Assembly (NCBI RefSeq): GCF_020400725.1 | Contig: NZ_JAINVG010000018.1 | Location: forward strand, 1 to 64,000 | DNA length: 64,000 nucleotides | Source: Streptomyces sp. NK15101 | GTDB lineage: Bacteria; Actinomycetota; Actinomycetes; Streptomycetales; Streptomycetaceae | Direction of reading: 5' to 3' | Shown here: positions 55,161 to 62,975 of the stretch, one piece after another | How the letters are laid out: the number at the start of each line of letters is the position of its first letter | Numbering within the stretch: the first letter of the stretch is position 1 | Notes under the pieces: generated by a model | Seen by the model: the letters and a program-made list of their open reading frames with translations, nothing else | Database searches by the model: none | Told to the model about the DNA's origin: nothing | Made by a program: the position numbers and the translations under genes

Positions 55161-55754
55161 TCAGGTGGCGGTCCGCGTCCGCGGGCCGAGGCCGTGCAGC
55201 AGGGTGTCGACGACGCGTGTGGCGAGGGCGTCCATGGCGGCGTCGGTGTCCGGGGCCTGGGTGGCGGCTTCGTGGATGAGGGCGTAGTAGACGCGGCGCG
55301 CCCAGTCCAGATCGGTGTCGGGCGGGAGCACGCCGGCGTCGCGGAGGCGGACGAACAGCCGCTCGCACCGAGCCAGGACGTCGGCGTGCACGCTCGCGAC
55401 CTCGGGGGCGTCGGTGGGCAGGGCGCCCATGGCGAAGCCCCAGCCGATCTTCACGCGGAGCACGTTCGCGGTGACCTGGTAGAGCGCGACGTCGGGCGGG
55501 GTGGTTTCGGGCCGGGCGGTTTCGACGGCTTCGTGGAACCGCTGCGCCGCCCAGGCGGACAGCGCCCCGATGAGCGCCTCCCGCGAGGCGAACCTCCGGT
55601 GCACGGTGGTCCGCGCGACCCCGGCGGCCTCGGCGATCTGTTCCATGGTGGCGGCGGGGTTCGCGGACAGCACCCGCTCCGCGGCTTCGAGGATCGCGCG
55701 CACGGTCCGCTCGGTGTCGGCGCGCAACGGCTTCGTGGAGGCGGGCAGGGCCAT
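55161..55754 (-). CDS. TetR-family regulator
   Basis: A 197-residue regulator with an N-terminal helix-turn-helix (RAILEAAERVLSANPAATMEQIAEAAGVARTTVHRRFASREALIGAL, about residues 18-63) and a ligand-binding rest. ATG at 55754 follows AAGGACCCGCCC. Divergent from the SDR gene; the 136-base gap holds an AT-rich promoter and a GCATG-N10-CATGC repeat, so it most likely controls that SDR, and possibly itself. Confidence 0.9.
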   Translation of the reverse strand: MALPASTKPLRADTERTVRAILEAAERVLSANPAATMEQIAEAAGVARTTVHRRFASREALIGALSAWAAQRFHEAVETARPETTPPDVALYQVTANVLRVKIGWGFAMGALPTDAPEVASVHADVLARCERLFVRLRDAGVLPPDTDLDWARRVYYALIHEAATQAPDTDAAMDALATRVVDTLLHGLGPRTRTAT

Positions 55755-55820
55755 GGGCGGGTCCTTCCGGTGGGGCGGTGACCCCATGAGGTTACGACGG
55801 CGCAGCAACTCATCCATAAC

Positions 55821-55849
55821 TTGCAACACTAATGACGCATGTTTTAGAT
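55821..55849 (+). promoter_or_regulatory. Promoter and possible TetR operator for the SDR gene
   Basis: TTGCAA and TTAGAT lie 17 bases apart, 42 bases before the SDR start. An inverted GCATG...CATGC repeat overlaps the -10 side. Confidence 0.45.
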
Positions 55850-55890
55850 TCCATGCATCGGAGATGTCGCGCCTACTTGCGGAGGAATCC

Positions 55891-56673
55891 ATGGACCTGC
55901 AGTTGAACGGCAAGACCGCCCTCGTCACGGGGGCCAGCAGGGGTATCGGACTGGCCGTCACCCGCGCCCTGACCGCCGAAGGGGTGCGCGTCGCGGCCGC
56001 CGCCCGCACGCCCACGCCGGAGCTGGCGGCGATCGGTGCGATACCGGTGGCGGTCGACCTCTCCGCCCCCGCCGCGGCGGAGCGCCTGGTCTCGGAGGCC
56101 GCGGCCGAGCTGGGCGGCATCGACATCCTGGTCAACAACGTCGGCGGCGGCGACGGCGGCGTGAACGGCGGTTTCGTCGACGTCACCGACGCGCAGTGGG
56201 CGCAGATCATGGACCTGAACTTCCTGGCCACCGTCCGCGTCACCCGCGCCGCCCTGCCCGCCCTGCTGACCGCCCGGGGCGCGATCGTCAACGTGTCGTC
56301 GATCGGCGCGCGCGTCCCGCACTCCGGCCCCATCGCGTACACCACCGCCAAAGCGGCGCTCACCGCGTTCGGCAAGGCGCTGGCGGAGGATGTGGGCCGG
56401 CAGGGCGTACGGGTGAACACCGTCTCGCCGGGTCCGGTCCGCACCGACATGTGGGAGAGCCCGACCGGTTACGGTGCCGGGCTCGCCGCGGCCATGGGGG
56501 TCCCCCACGACCGGCTGCTGGCCGGATTGCCCACGGCGACGGGCATGCTCATCGACCGGCTGGTCGAACCCGACGAGGTCGCGGCCCTGGTCGCCTATCT
56601 GGCCTCACCCCTCGCCTCCGCGACCACCGGAACCGACCACATCATCGACGGCGGAGCGGTCAAGACCGCCTAG
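55891..56673 (+). CDS. Short-chain dehydrogenase/reductase
   Basis: A 260-residue classical SDR. NAD(P) loop TGASRGIGLAV near the N-terminus, NNVGGGDG, catalytic Ser in NVSSIGARVPHSGP and Tyr-x3-Lys in YTTAKAAL; closing SATTGTDHIIDGGAVKT. GGAGGAATCC precedes ATG 55891. Transcribed away from the TetR gene, its probable regulator. Substrate unknown. Confidence 0.93.
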   Translation: MDLQLNGKTALVTGASRGIGLAVTRALTAEGVRVAAAARTPTPELAAIGAIPVAVDLSAPAAAERLVSEAAAELGGIDILVNNVGGGDGGVNGGFVDVTDAQWAQIMDLNFLATVRVTRAALPALLTARGAIVNVSSIGARVPHSGPIAYTTAKAALTAFGKALAEDVGRQGVRVNTVSPGPVRTDMWESPTGYGAGLAAAMGVPHDRLLAGLPTATGMLIDRLVEPDEVAALVAYLASPLASATTGTDHIIDGGAVKTA

Positions 56674-56786
56674 GACCCGCCCGTGCGAGCCTTCGGCCAG
56701 GGCGCCCTCCTCGACGCCGCCGTGGCCGGGCTGCTCGCTCGCGGCGGCGTCGTGCGCCAGGGCCACGGCGGGCCGTGACGATCGTC

Positions 56787-57038
56787 ATGGCCGGAAGGGT
56801 CTGGAGACAGGTGCCCAAGGGCAGCACGCCGTCCCGCGAGCGGATCGTGACCGGCGCCGCCGACGTGATCAGCCGGCGCGGGCCGGGCGCCACGAGCATC
56901 CGGGAGACGGCCGAGCACGCCGGACAGGGGGCTGCCCTCGCCCGGCCGACCACGGCGCTTGTTCGGCTCACCCCCGGTGGCCCGGGGGAGCGTCCGGCCG
57001 GAGGGTGGAGTGAGGACGCCTGTCGCCCGAGCCCATGA
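56787..57038 (+). pseudogene. TetR N-terminal remnant in the SDR-GH15 gap
   Basis: The frame from ATG 56787 encodes SRERIVTGAADVISRRGPGATSIRETAEHAG, a recognisable start of a TetR helix-turn-helix, but then loses family similarity and stops at 57038. A full regulator should be about 200 residues. A short frame just before it (ending near 56778) may be another decayed piece. Probably a broken gene left between the SDR and GH15 genes. Confidence 0.5.
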
Positions 57039-57049
57039 GGACGCCGCCG

Positions 57050-58867
57050 ATGCATCGCTACCCGCCGATCGCCGACCACGGTCTCGTCGGAGATCTGCAG
57101 ACGTGCGCGCTGGTGTCCGCCGAGGGCGTCGTGGACTGGTTCTGCTCGCCCCGCTTCGACTCCCCGAGCGTCTTCGGCCGGCTCCTCGACCACCGGCGCG
57201 GCGGCCACTTCTCGATCACCGTGGACGCGCCCGGCACGACGGTGCGACAGCTGTACCTGGCCGACAGCGCGGTGCTGCTCACCCGCTTCCTCACGCCCGA
57301 CGGAGTCGGCGAGGTCGCCGACTTCATGCCGCTCCCCGCGGACCCGACCGTGCCCACCGACCGGCACGCCCTGATCCGGGTGCTGCGGGTGGTCCGCGGC
57401 ACCGTCCGCTTCGCGGTCGAGTGCCGGCCGCGCTTCGACTACGGGCGGGAGCCGCACGAGCTGGCCCTGGACGGCGCCACCGCGCGTTTCACCGGGGCCA
57501 CGGCCGTCGCCCACCTCCAGGTGCTCGGGGCCGTCACGCCGGAGCGCGACGGCCAGGACGTGCGCGCCGAGGTGGAGCTGACCGCCGGTCAGCGCGCCGC
57601 CGCCGTGCTCACCCTGGACGCCCCCGGCGCGGAGCCTCCGGAGCCGGCCGACGAAACGAGCCTGCGGGCCGCTTTCGACGGCGTCCGCTTCTTCTGGCAC
57701 GACTGGATCAGCCGATGCCGCTACCGCGGCCGCTGGCAGGAGCAGGTCAACCGCTCGGCGATCACGCTGAAGCTGCTCACGTACGCCCCGTCCGGCGCGC
57801 CGGTGGCCGCCGCCACCATGGGGCTGCCCGAGCAGGTCGGCGGCGAACGCAACTGGGACTACCGCTACACCTGGATCCGGGACGCCTCACTGTCCGTGCG
57901 CGCGATGGTCGACCTGGGCTTCACCGAGGAGGCGGACGCCTTCCGCCACTGGCTGGGCGCCCGGATGCAGGCCGGCGGCACGGTCAGCGGCGAGCCGCTG
58001 CAGATCATGTACCGGGTGGACGGCGACCCGCACCTGCGGGAGGAGGTGCTGGACCATCTGGAGGGCTGGCGCGGCTCGGCCCCGGTCCGGGCCGGCAACG
58101 GCGCCGCCGACCAGCTCCAGCTGGACATCTACGGCGAGGCCGTCCACGCCTTCTCACAGGCCCGCGACCTCGCGCAGCTGGCCGGCTACGACGGCTGGCA
58201 GCGCTTCGCCGCCACGGTGGACTGGCTGTGCGAGCACTGGGACCGCCCCGACGAGGGGATCTGGGAGACCCGTGGCGGCCGCCAGGACTTCACGTACAGC
58301 CGGCTGATGTGCTGGGTCGCCTTCGACCGCGCGGTGCGGATGGCCAACGAGTTCGGCCGCCCCGCCGACCTGCCGCGCTGGACCGCCGCCCGGGACGCGG
58401 TGCTGCACCAGGTGATGGAGCGCGGCTGGTCGACCGAGCGGCAGGCCTTCGTGCAGCACTACGGCAGCGAGGTCCTGGACGCCTCGCTGCTGATGATGCC
58501 GATCACCCGGTTCATCGCGCCGCGCGACCCGCGCTGGCTCTCCACCCTGGACGCGATGGACCGCGACCTGGTCTCCGACAGCCTGGTCTACCGCTACGAC
58601 CCGGCCGCCTCCCCCGACGGCCTGCGCGGCTCCGAGGGCACCTTCTCGCTGTGCAGCTTCCTGTACGTGGACGCGCTCGCCCGGACCGGCCGGCTCGAAC
58701 AGGCCCGGTACGCCTTCGACAAGATGCTCACGTACGCCAACCACGTCGGGCTGTTCGCCGAGGAGATCGGCCCGACCGGCGAACAACTCGGCAACTTCCC
58801 GCAGGCCTTCACCCACCTCGCGCTGATCACCGCCGCGCTGACCCTCGACGAGGCACTCAACCGCTGA
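57050..58867 (+). CDS. Glycoside hydrolase family 15 protein
   Basis: A 605-residue GH15-type protein (glucoamylase/trehalase fold). N-terminal beta domain (YPPIADHGLVGDLQTCALVSAEGVVDWFCSPRFDSPSVFGRLLD), then the (alpha/alpha)6 barrel with NWDYRYTWIRDASLSVRAMVDLGF, DEGIWETRGGRQDFTYSRLMCWVAFDRA and SEGTFSLCSFLYVDAL. No signal peptide, so cytoplasmic; bacterial members include trehalases and oligosaccharide hydrolases. ATG at 57050 chosen over 57035 because GAGGAC lies just upstream and the protein begins at the conserved start. Confidence 0.88.
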   Translation: MHRYPPIADHGLVGDLQTCALVSAEGVVDWFCSPRFDSPSVFGRLLDHRRGGHFSITVDAPGTTVRQLYLADSAVLLTRFLTPDGVGEVADFMPLPADPTVPTDRHALIRVLRVVRGTVRFAVECRPRFDYGREPHELALDGATARFTGATAVAHLQVLGAVTPERDGQDVRAEVELTAGQRAAAVLTLDAPGAEPPEPADETSLRAAFDGVRFFWHDWISRCRYRGRWQEQVNRSAITLKLLTYAPSGAPVAAATMGLPEQVGGERNWDYRYTWIRDASLSVRAMVDLGFTEEADAFRHWLGARMQAGGTVSGEPLQIMYRVDGDPHLREEVLDHLEGWRGSAPVRAGNGAADQLQLDIYGEAVHAFSQARDLAQLAGYDGWQRFAATVDWLCEHWDRPDEGIWETRGGRQDFTYSRLMCWVAFDRAVRMANEFGRPADLPRWTAARDAVLHQVMERGWSTERQAFVQHYGSEVLDASLLMMPITRFIAPRDPRWLSTLDAMDRDLVSDSLVYRYDPAASPDGLRGSEGTFSLCSFLYVDALARTGRLEQARYAFDKMLTYANHVGLFAEEIGPTGEQLGNFPQAFTHLALITAALTLDEALNR

Positions 58868-58908
58868 CACCGCCGGGGCGGCGTCGCTCCACGCCGCCGT
58901 CCCGGTGT
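58867..58908 (+). terminator. Probable terminator after GH15
   Basis: ACACCGCCGGGGCGGCGT and ACGCCGCCGTCCCGGTGT form a long stem with a few mismatches and a short loop, immediately after the GH15 stop. Confidence 0.45.
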
Positions 58909-58998
58909 GCCGAGGGCGTTTCGATCATGCGAACTACGCGCGTCAACCTGCCCTTACGCCGTTGACGCCCCGGGCCGGCCCGGCGAGACTCCTGCCTC

Positions 58999-59091
58999 AT
59001 GCAGCCCCCGCGTGACCGCTCGGTCACCCTCGTCCAGCGCCGGCACGTGGACCTCGTCCGTGTCGCGAGCGCGGCCTGTCGCCGCCCCTGA
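58999..59091 (+). CDS. Short leader peptide (RRHVDLVRVASAAC type) upstream of the sulfatase
   Basis: A 30-residue frame MQPPRDRSVTLVQRRHVDLVR... ending VASAACRRP. The RRHVDLxRVxSAxC pattern is the one shared by short putative leader peptides in front of sulfur-related genes in Streptomyces, usually with a cysteine near the end. It lies 125 bases before the sulfatase start, same strand. Cysteine-dependent translation control (attenuation) of the following gene is the likely role, by analogy with actinobacterial cysteine uORFs. The rest of the 349-base gap holds the GH15 terminator and no other gene. Confidence 0.7.
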   Translation: MQPPRDRSVTLVQRRHVDLVRVASAACRRP

Positions 59092-59216
59092 CGGCCCCTT
59101 CCGCTCACCCGGCCGTACCCCCACGCTCCTCCGTCCGCCCCGCCCGCGGCGCCGTCCCCCGCCCGCCGGGCCCCGGAGGCATGCCCGCACGTCCGCACGC
59201 CCTTCTGGAGACCCGC

Positions 59217-60620
59217 ATGTCCACGCCCCTGTCCCGTCGCGCCCTCGGCGGGGCCGCCGCCGGTGCCGCCGCCGCGGCCGCCCTCGGCGCCACCGCGACC
59301 GCCGCGCAGGCCGCTCCCGCGCCCGCTCCGCAGGAGCGTCCCTTCCGGGCCGCGCACCCGCGCCGCCACTCCCGGCGACCCAACATCCTCTTCATCCTGG
59401 GCGACGACCTCGGCTGGGCCGACCTCTCCTCGTACGGCTCCCCGCACATCCGCACGCCGCACCTGGACCGCCTCGCCCGCGAGGGCGTCCGCTTCACCGA
59501 CGCCTACTCCGGCTCCGCGACCTGCTCCCCCACCCGCTTCAGCCTCTACACCGGCCGCTACCCCGGCCGAACGAAGGGCGGGCTCGCCGAGCCGATAGCC
59601 GACAAGACCGTCGGCCTGGAACCCACCCACCCCACGCTCGCCTCGCTGCTCCGGGACTCCGGATACGCCACCGCGCTCATCGGCAAGTGGCACTGCGGCT
59701 ACCTGCCCGACTACTCCCCCACCCGCTCCGGCTGGGACGAGTTCTTCGGCAACTTCGGCGGGGCCCTGGAGTACTACTCCAAGCTCGGTCTCGGCGGCGA
59801 GTACGACCTCTACGAGGGCGACGCCGAGTACAAGGACCTGCGGTACTACACCCGGATCCTCACCGAGCGGGCGAGCGAGTACGTCGGCCGCGACCACGAG
59901 AAGCCCTGGCTGCTGAACCTGAACTTCACCACCCCGCACTGGCCCTGGATCGCCGACGGCGACACGGAGGCGAGCGAGGAGATCGTCCGCCGCATCAAGG
60001 CCGGCGACCGCTCCGCCCTCTGGCACCAGGACGGCGGCTCCGTCGAGAAGTACAAGGAGATGGTCGAGGACCTCGACCGCTCGATCGGGCAGGTCCTCAA
60101 CGCGCTGAAGCGCTCCGGCCAGGAGCAGGACACCCTCGTCTTCTTCGCCAGCGACAACGGCGGCGAGCGCTTCTCCTACAACTGGCCGCTCGCCGGGAAC
60201 AAGGGCTCGCTCCAGGAGGGCGGCATCCGCGTCCCCACGATCCTGCGCTGGCCCGCCCGCATCGACGGCGGGCAGGTCAGCGACCTGCCGGTGTTCACGC
60301 CCGACTGGACGGCGACCCTGCTGGACCTGGCCGGTGCCCGCCCCCACCCGGCGTACCCCCTCGACGGCACCAGCCTCGCCGGACACCTGCTGCGCGGCGC
60401 GGAGGTGCCGGAACGCGACCTGTTCTGGCGGGTGCGGGGCGAGCGGGCGCTGCGCCGCGGCGACTGGAAGTACTACCGGGGCAAGTCCGGTCGCGACCAG
60501 CTCTTCCACCTGTCCGAGGATTCCCGCGAGCAGGCGGACCGGGCGCCGTTCGAGCAGGCGCGGCTGGCCGAGCTGCGGGCCGTGTGGGAGCGGATCGACG
60601 CGGGGCTCCTCCGCTACTGA
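59217..60620 (+). CDS. Secreted sulfatase (Tat signal)
   Basis: A 467-residue sulfatase. SRRALGG near the N-terminus followed by an Ala-rich stretch ending AAQAAPA is a Tat-type signal. Metal site NILFILGDDLGWADL (D63, D64); the formylglycine site is C103 in ATCSPTRFSLYTGRYPG, which needs an FGE enzyme; also GKWHCGYLP and SDNGGERFSYNWPLAGNKGSLQEGGIRVP. It hydrolyses sulfate esters outside the cell. ATG at 59217 follows CTGGAGACC; an upstream ATG at 59181 is less likely. The leader peptide upstream fits a sulfur-scavenging role. Confidence 0.92.
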   Translation: MSTPLSRRALGGAAAGAAAAAALGATATAAQAAPAPAPQERPFRAAHPRRHSRRPNILFILGDDLGWADLSSYGSPHIRTPHLDRLAREGVRFTDAYSGSATCSPTRFSLYTGRYPGRTKGGLAEPIADKTVGLEPTHPTLASLLRDSGYATALIGKWHCGYLPDYSPTRSGWDEFFGNFGGALEYYSKLGLGGEYDLYEGDAEYKDLRYYTRILTERASEYVGRDHEKPWLLNLNFTTPHWPWIADGDTEASEEIVRRIKAGDRSALWHQDGGSVEKYKEMVEDLDRSIGQVLNALKRSGQEQDTLVFFASDNGGERFSYNWPLAGNKGSLQEGGIRVPTILRWPARIDGGQVSDLPVFTPDWTATLLDLAGARPHPAYPLDGTSLAGHLLRGAEVPERDLFWRVRGERALRRGDWKYYRGKSGRDQLFHLSEDSREQADRAPFEQARLAELRAVWERIDAGLLRY

Positions 60621-60670
60621 GCCCCGCGGGCCCGGACCGGTTCGGTTCGGATCCCTCGTGGGCGAACCGG

Positions 60671-60684
60671 GGCCCGAACGGGCC
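60671..60684. terminator. Hairpin between convergent sulfatase and dehydrogenase genes
   Basis: GGCCC-GAAC-GGGCC in the 189-base convergent gap. The sequence also fits the DevR-like palindrome but lies downstream of both genes, so a terminator is the simpler reading. Confidence 0.4.
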
Positions 60685-60809
60685 TTGCCGTCAAGGGATT
60701 TCGGCCGGACAGGTGCTCGTGACGGCCTCGGTGGGCCCGGTGCCGGTGCCGGATCCCCGGCACCGGGCGCGGTCGGGCCGACGGGTCCCCCGGTGGCCGC
60801 CCCGGCGGC

Positions 60810-62033
60810 TCAGCGCTCCTCGCGGAGCCCCCACGGGGATCCGTACGCGCCGAGCAGGTCGAGGAACGGGCGGGGCGGCAGCGCCTCGGGGCCGAGGACG
60901 CCGCTCGCCTTCCACGTGCCCTCGGCGATCAGCTCCAGGGCGACCACCGGGTTGAGGGCGGTCTGCCAGACCACGGCCTGGGAACCGTACTCGCGCATCG
61001 TCCACTCGTTGTCGACGACGTGGTACAGGTACACCTCGCGCGCCGCGCCGTCCTTGGTCCCCTTGACCCAGGTGCCCGCGCAGGTCTTGCCCTTCATGTG
61101 GTCGCCCAGTGTGGCCGGGTCGGGCAGACAGGCGGCGACCACGTCGCGCGGGGAGACCTCGACCGGGCCGTCCGCGCCGGGGACGGTGACCTTCGCCGTG
61201 GAGTCGAGACCGAGGTCGCGGAGGGTCTTGAGCTTGGCGATGAAGTCGTCGCCGAGGCCGTACTTGAACGTGACCCGGCGCGCGTCCACCCAGCGGGGCA
61301 CGAGGAGGACCTCCTCGTGCTCGACGTTCACGCACTCCACCGGGCCGATGCCCTCGGGGAAGTCGAAGACCTCCGGCTCGCTGAAGGGTGCGGTGGTGAA
61401 CCAGCCACGGTCCCTCTCGTAGACGACGGGCGGGTTGAGGCATTCCTCGATGGTGGTCCAGATGTTGAAGGAGGGGGCGAAGTCGTACCCCTCGACGGTG
61501 AGGTTCGCGCCGTCGCGGATGCCGACCTCCTCGATCTCGTCGAAGAGTTCGTCCGCCGCGTAACGGGCGAACACGTCCGAGAGACCCGGTTCCACGCCCA
61601 TGCCGACCAGGGCGAGGCGGCCGGCCCTCTCCCAGTCCTCGGCCAGGGCGAACTGCTCGTCGCCGAGCTTGACCCCGCACTCCTCGTGGGGGGCGGTCGG
61701 GTGCGGCACGGACAGCGACATCGCCATGTCGACGTAGTGCGCGCCGGCGGCGAGCGCCGCGCGGAACAGCGGCATCACGAACCTGGGGTCGGTCGCGTTC
61801 AGCAGCACGTCGCAGCGCTCCTCGTCGAGGAGGGCGCGGACCGCGGCCTCGTCGGAGGCGTCCAGACGGCGCGCGGCGAACCGGCCCTCCCGGTCGTCGA
61901 GCGCGGCGACGGCGGCCTGCGCGCGGGCCGGATCGTAGTCGGCGACGACCATGTGGGTCAGGAAGTCACGGCGGGCCGCGATGCGGGTGACGGCGGTTCC
62001 GACGCCGCCCGCACCCACGAGAAGTACACGCAT
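60810..62033 (-). CDS. Saccharopine dehydrogenase-family protein
   Basis: A 407-residue NAD(P)-dependent protein. Rossmann loop VLLVGAGGVGTAV at the start, NATDPRFVMPLFRAALAAGAHYVDMAMS, then a family C-terminal domain (GMGVEPGLSDVFARYAADELFDE; NNLTVEGY-like stretch at ANLTVEGYDFAP). The group covers saccharopine dehydrogenases, carboxynorspermidine and homospermidine synthase-like enzymes; which reaction applies is unclear. ATG at 62033 begins directly at the Rossmann strand; an ATG at 62045 is also possible. Divergent from a TetR gene. Confidence 0.87.
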   Translation of the reverse strand: MRVLLVGAGGVGTAVTRIAARRDFLTHMVVADYDPARAQAAVAALDDREGRFAARRLDASDEAAVRALLDEERCDVLLNATDPRFVMPLFRAALAAGAHYVDMAMSLSVPHPTAPHEECGVKLGDEQFALAEDWERAGRLALVGMGVEPGLSDVFARYAADELFDEIEEVGIRDGANLTVEGYDFAPSFNIWTTIEECLNPPVVYERDRGWFTTAPFSEPEVFDFPEGIGPVECVNVEHEEVLLVPRWVDARRVTFKYGLGDDFIAKLKTLRDLGLDSTAKVTVPGADGPVEVSPRDVVAACLPDPATLGDHMKGKTCAGTWVKGTKDGAAREVYLYHVVDNEWTMREYGSQAVVWQTALNPVVALELIAEGTWKASGVLGPEALPPRPFLDLLGAYGSPWGLREER

Positions 62034-62151
62034 GTCACACACCATTTCGTCGAGTCCGTCCCGGCGAACGCCCGGGGACGCCCCGATGGAACACGACCCC
62101 GGCGGTTAAGGTCTACGGCGTTGGCATAAGGAACGACAGGAGGGTGGCGCG

Positions 62152-62871
62152 GTGCCGAAGAAGGTGGTTCCGGAGGCGGAGCGGCGCAGGCGGCGGCCCA
62201 CCCGGCAGGGCACCGTGCTGTCGGAGAAGCTCATCGTGGAGACGGCTCTGCGGATGCTGCGCGAGCACGGGGTCGCCGGACTGACGGCGCGCCGCCTGGG
62301 TGCCGCCCTCGGCGCCGACCCGAGCACCGTGTACCGGTACTTCGCCGGACTGGACGGCCTGACCCGGGCCATCGGCGAGGAGCTGATGGGGCGGGCCCTG
62401 GACAGCTGGACGGCCACCGGGGAATGGCGTGCCGATCTGCGCGCCCTGGGTCTGGCCGTCCACGCGTCCTACCTCGCCCACCCCCAGGCGGCGCTGCTGA
62501 CCGCGAGCCGTGTCACCGGCCGCCCCCGGGAGATCGAGGTGGACGAGACGATCCTCGGGATCCTGCGCGGCGCGGGCTTCGGGGACGCGGACGCCGTCGG
62601 CGTGTACCACGCCTTCATCGACCTGGCGCTGGCCTTCGCCGCTCTGGACGCGGGCGCGCTGGCCATCAAGGACGAGGTCAGAGAGGCGGACGAGGAGATG
62701 TGGACCTCCACCTACGCCCGGCTGCCGGCCGAGACGCATCCCCACATCGCCGCCACCGCGCGCCTGCTGGCGGACCGGATGAACCACAGCGCCTATCCCG
62801 TCCTCCTGGACACGCTCCTGGGCAGGGCGGAGGCGAGGCTGGCCGCGACGACGCGCGCTTCCCGTGCGTGA
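62152..62871 (+). CDS. TetR/AcrR-family regulator
   Basis: A 239-residue regulator with helix-turn-helix KLIVETALRMLREHGVAGLTARRLGAALGADPSTVYRYFAGLDGL (about 25-70) and a TetR_C-type ligand domain. GTG at 62152 has AGGAGGGTGGCGC upstream. Divergent from the saccharopine-dehydrogenase-family gene over a 118-base gap with no long palindrome seen; it is the likely regulator of that gene. Confidence 0.88.
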   Translation: MPKKVVPEAERRRRRPTRQGTVLSEKLIVETALRMLREHGVAGLTARRLGAALGADPSTVYRYFAGLDGLTRAIGEELMGRALDSWTATGEWRADLRALGLAVHASYLAHPQAALLTASRVTGRPREIEVDETILGILRGAGFGDADAVGVYHAFIDLALAFAALDAGALAIKDEVREADEEMWTSTYARLPAETHPHIAATARLLADRMNHSAYPVLLDTLLGRAEARLAATTRASRA

Positions 62872-62872
62872 G

Positions 62873-62944
62873 GCTTCCCGTACGGGAAGCTCCCCTGCAC
62901 GAGGCTTCCCGTACGGGGGAGGGGCCCCTCCCCCGTACGGGAAG
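62873..62944. repeat. 18-bp and 40-bp perfect palindromes, bidirectional terminator
   Basis: GCTTCCCGTACGGGAAGC (62873-62890) and a 40-bp perfect palindrome with no spacer (62905-62944; arm CTTCCCGTACGGGGGAGGGG). Both share the core TTCCCGTACGGG, which recurs at 31-bp distance. They lie between the convergent TetR and surface-protein genes, so a two-way terminator is the most likely job. Confidence 0.75.
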
Positions 62945-62975
62945 GGCCCCTCCTGTTCTGCCGGTGCCGTGCCGG

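Noticed and set aside
56684..56779. Short frame after the SDR gene as a separate gene
   Set aside because: About 31 codons with no start signal or motif; treated as possible remnant only.
58927..58965. 12-codon frame MRTTRVNLPLRR before the cysteine leader peptide
   Set aside because: No ribosome site, no cysteine and no RRHVDL-type pattern; likely chance.
60671..60684. GGCCCGAACGGGCC as another DevR-like box
   Set aside because: It lies downstream of two convergent genes and forms a simple hairpin, so a terminator is more likely.
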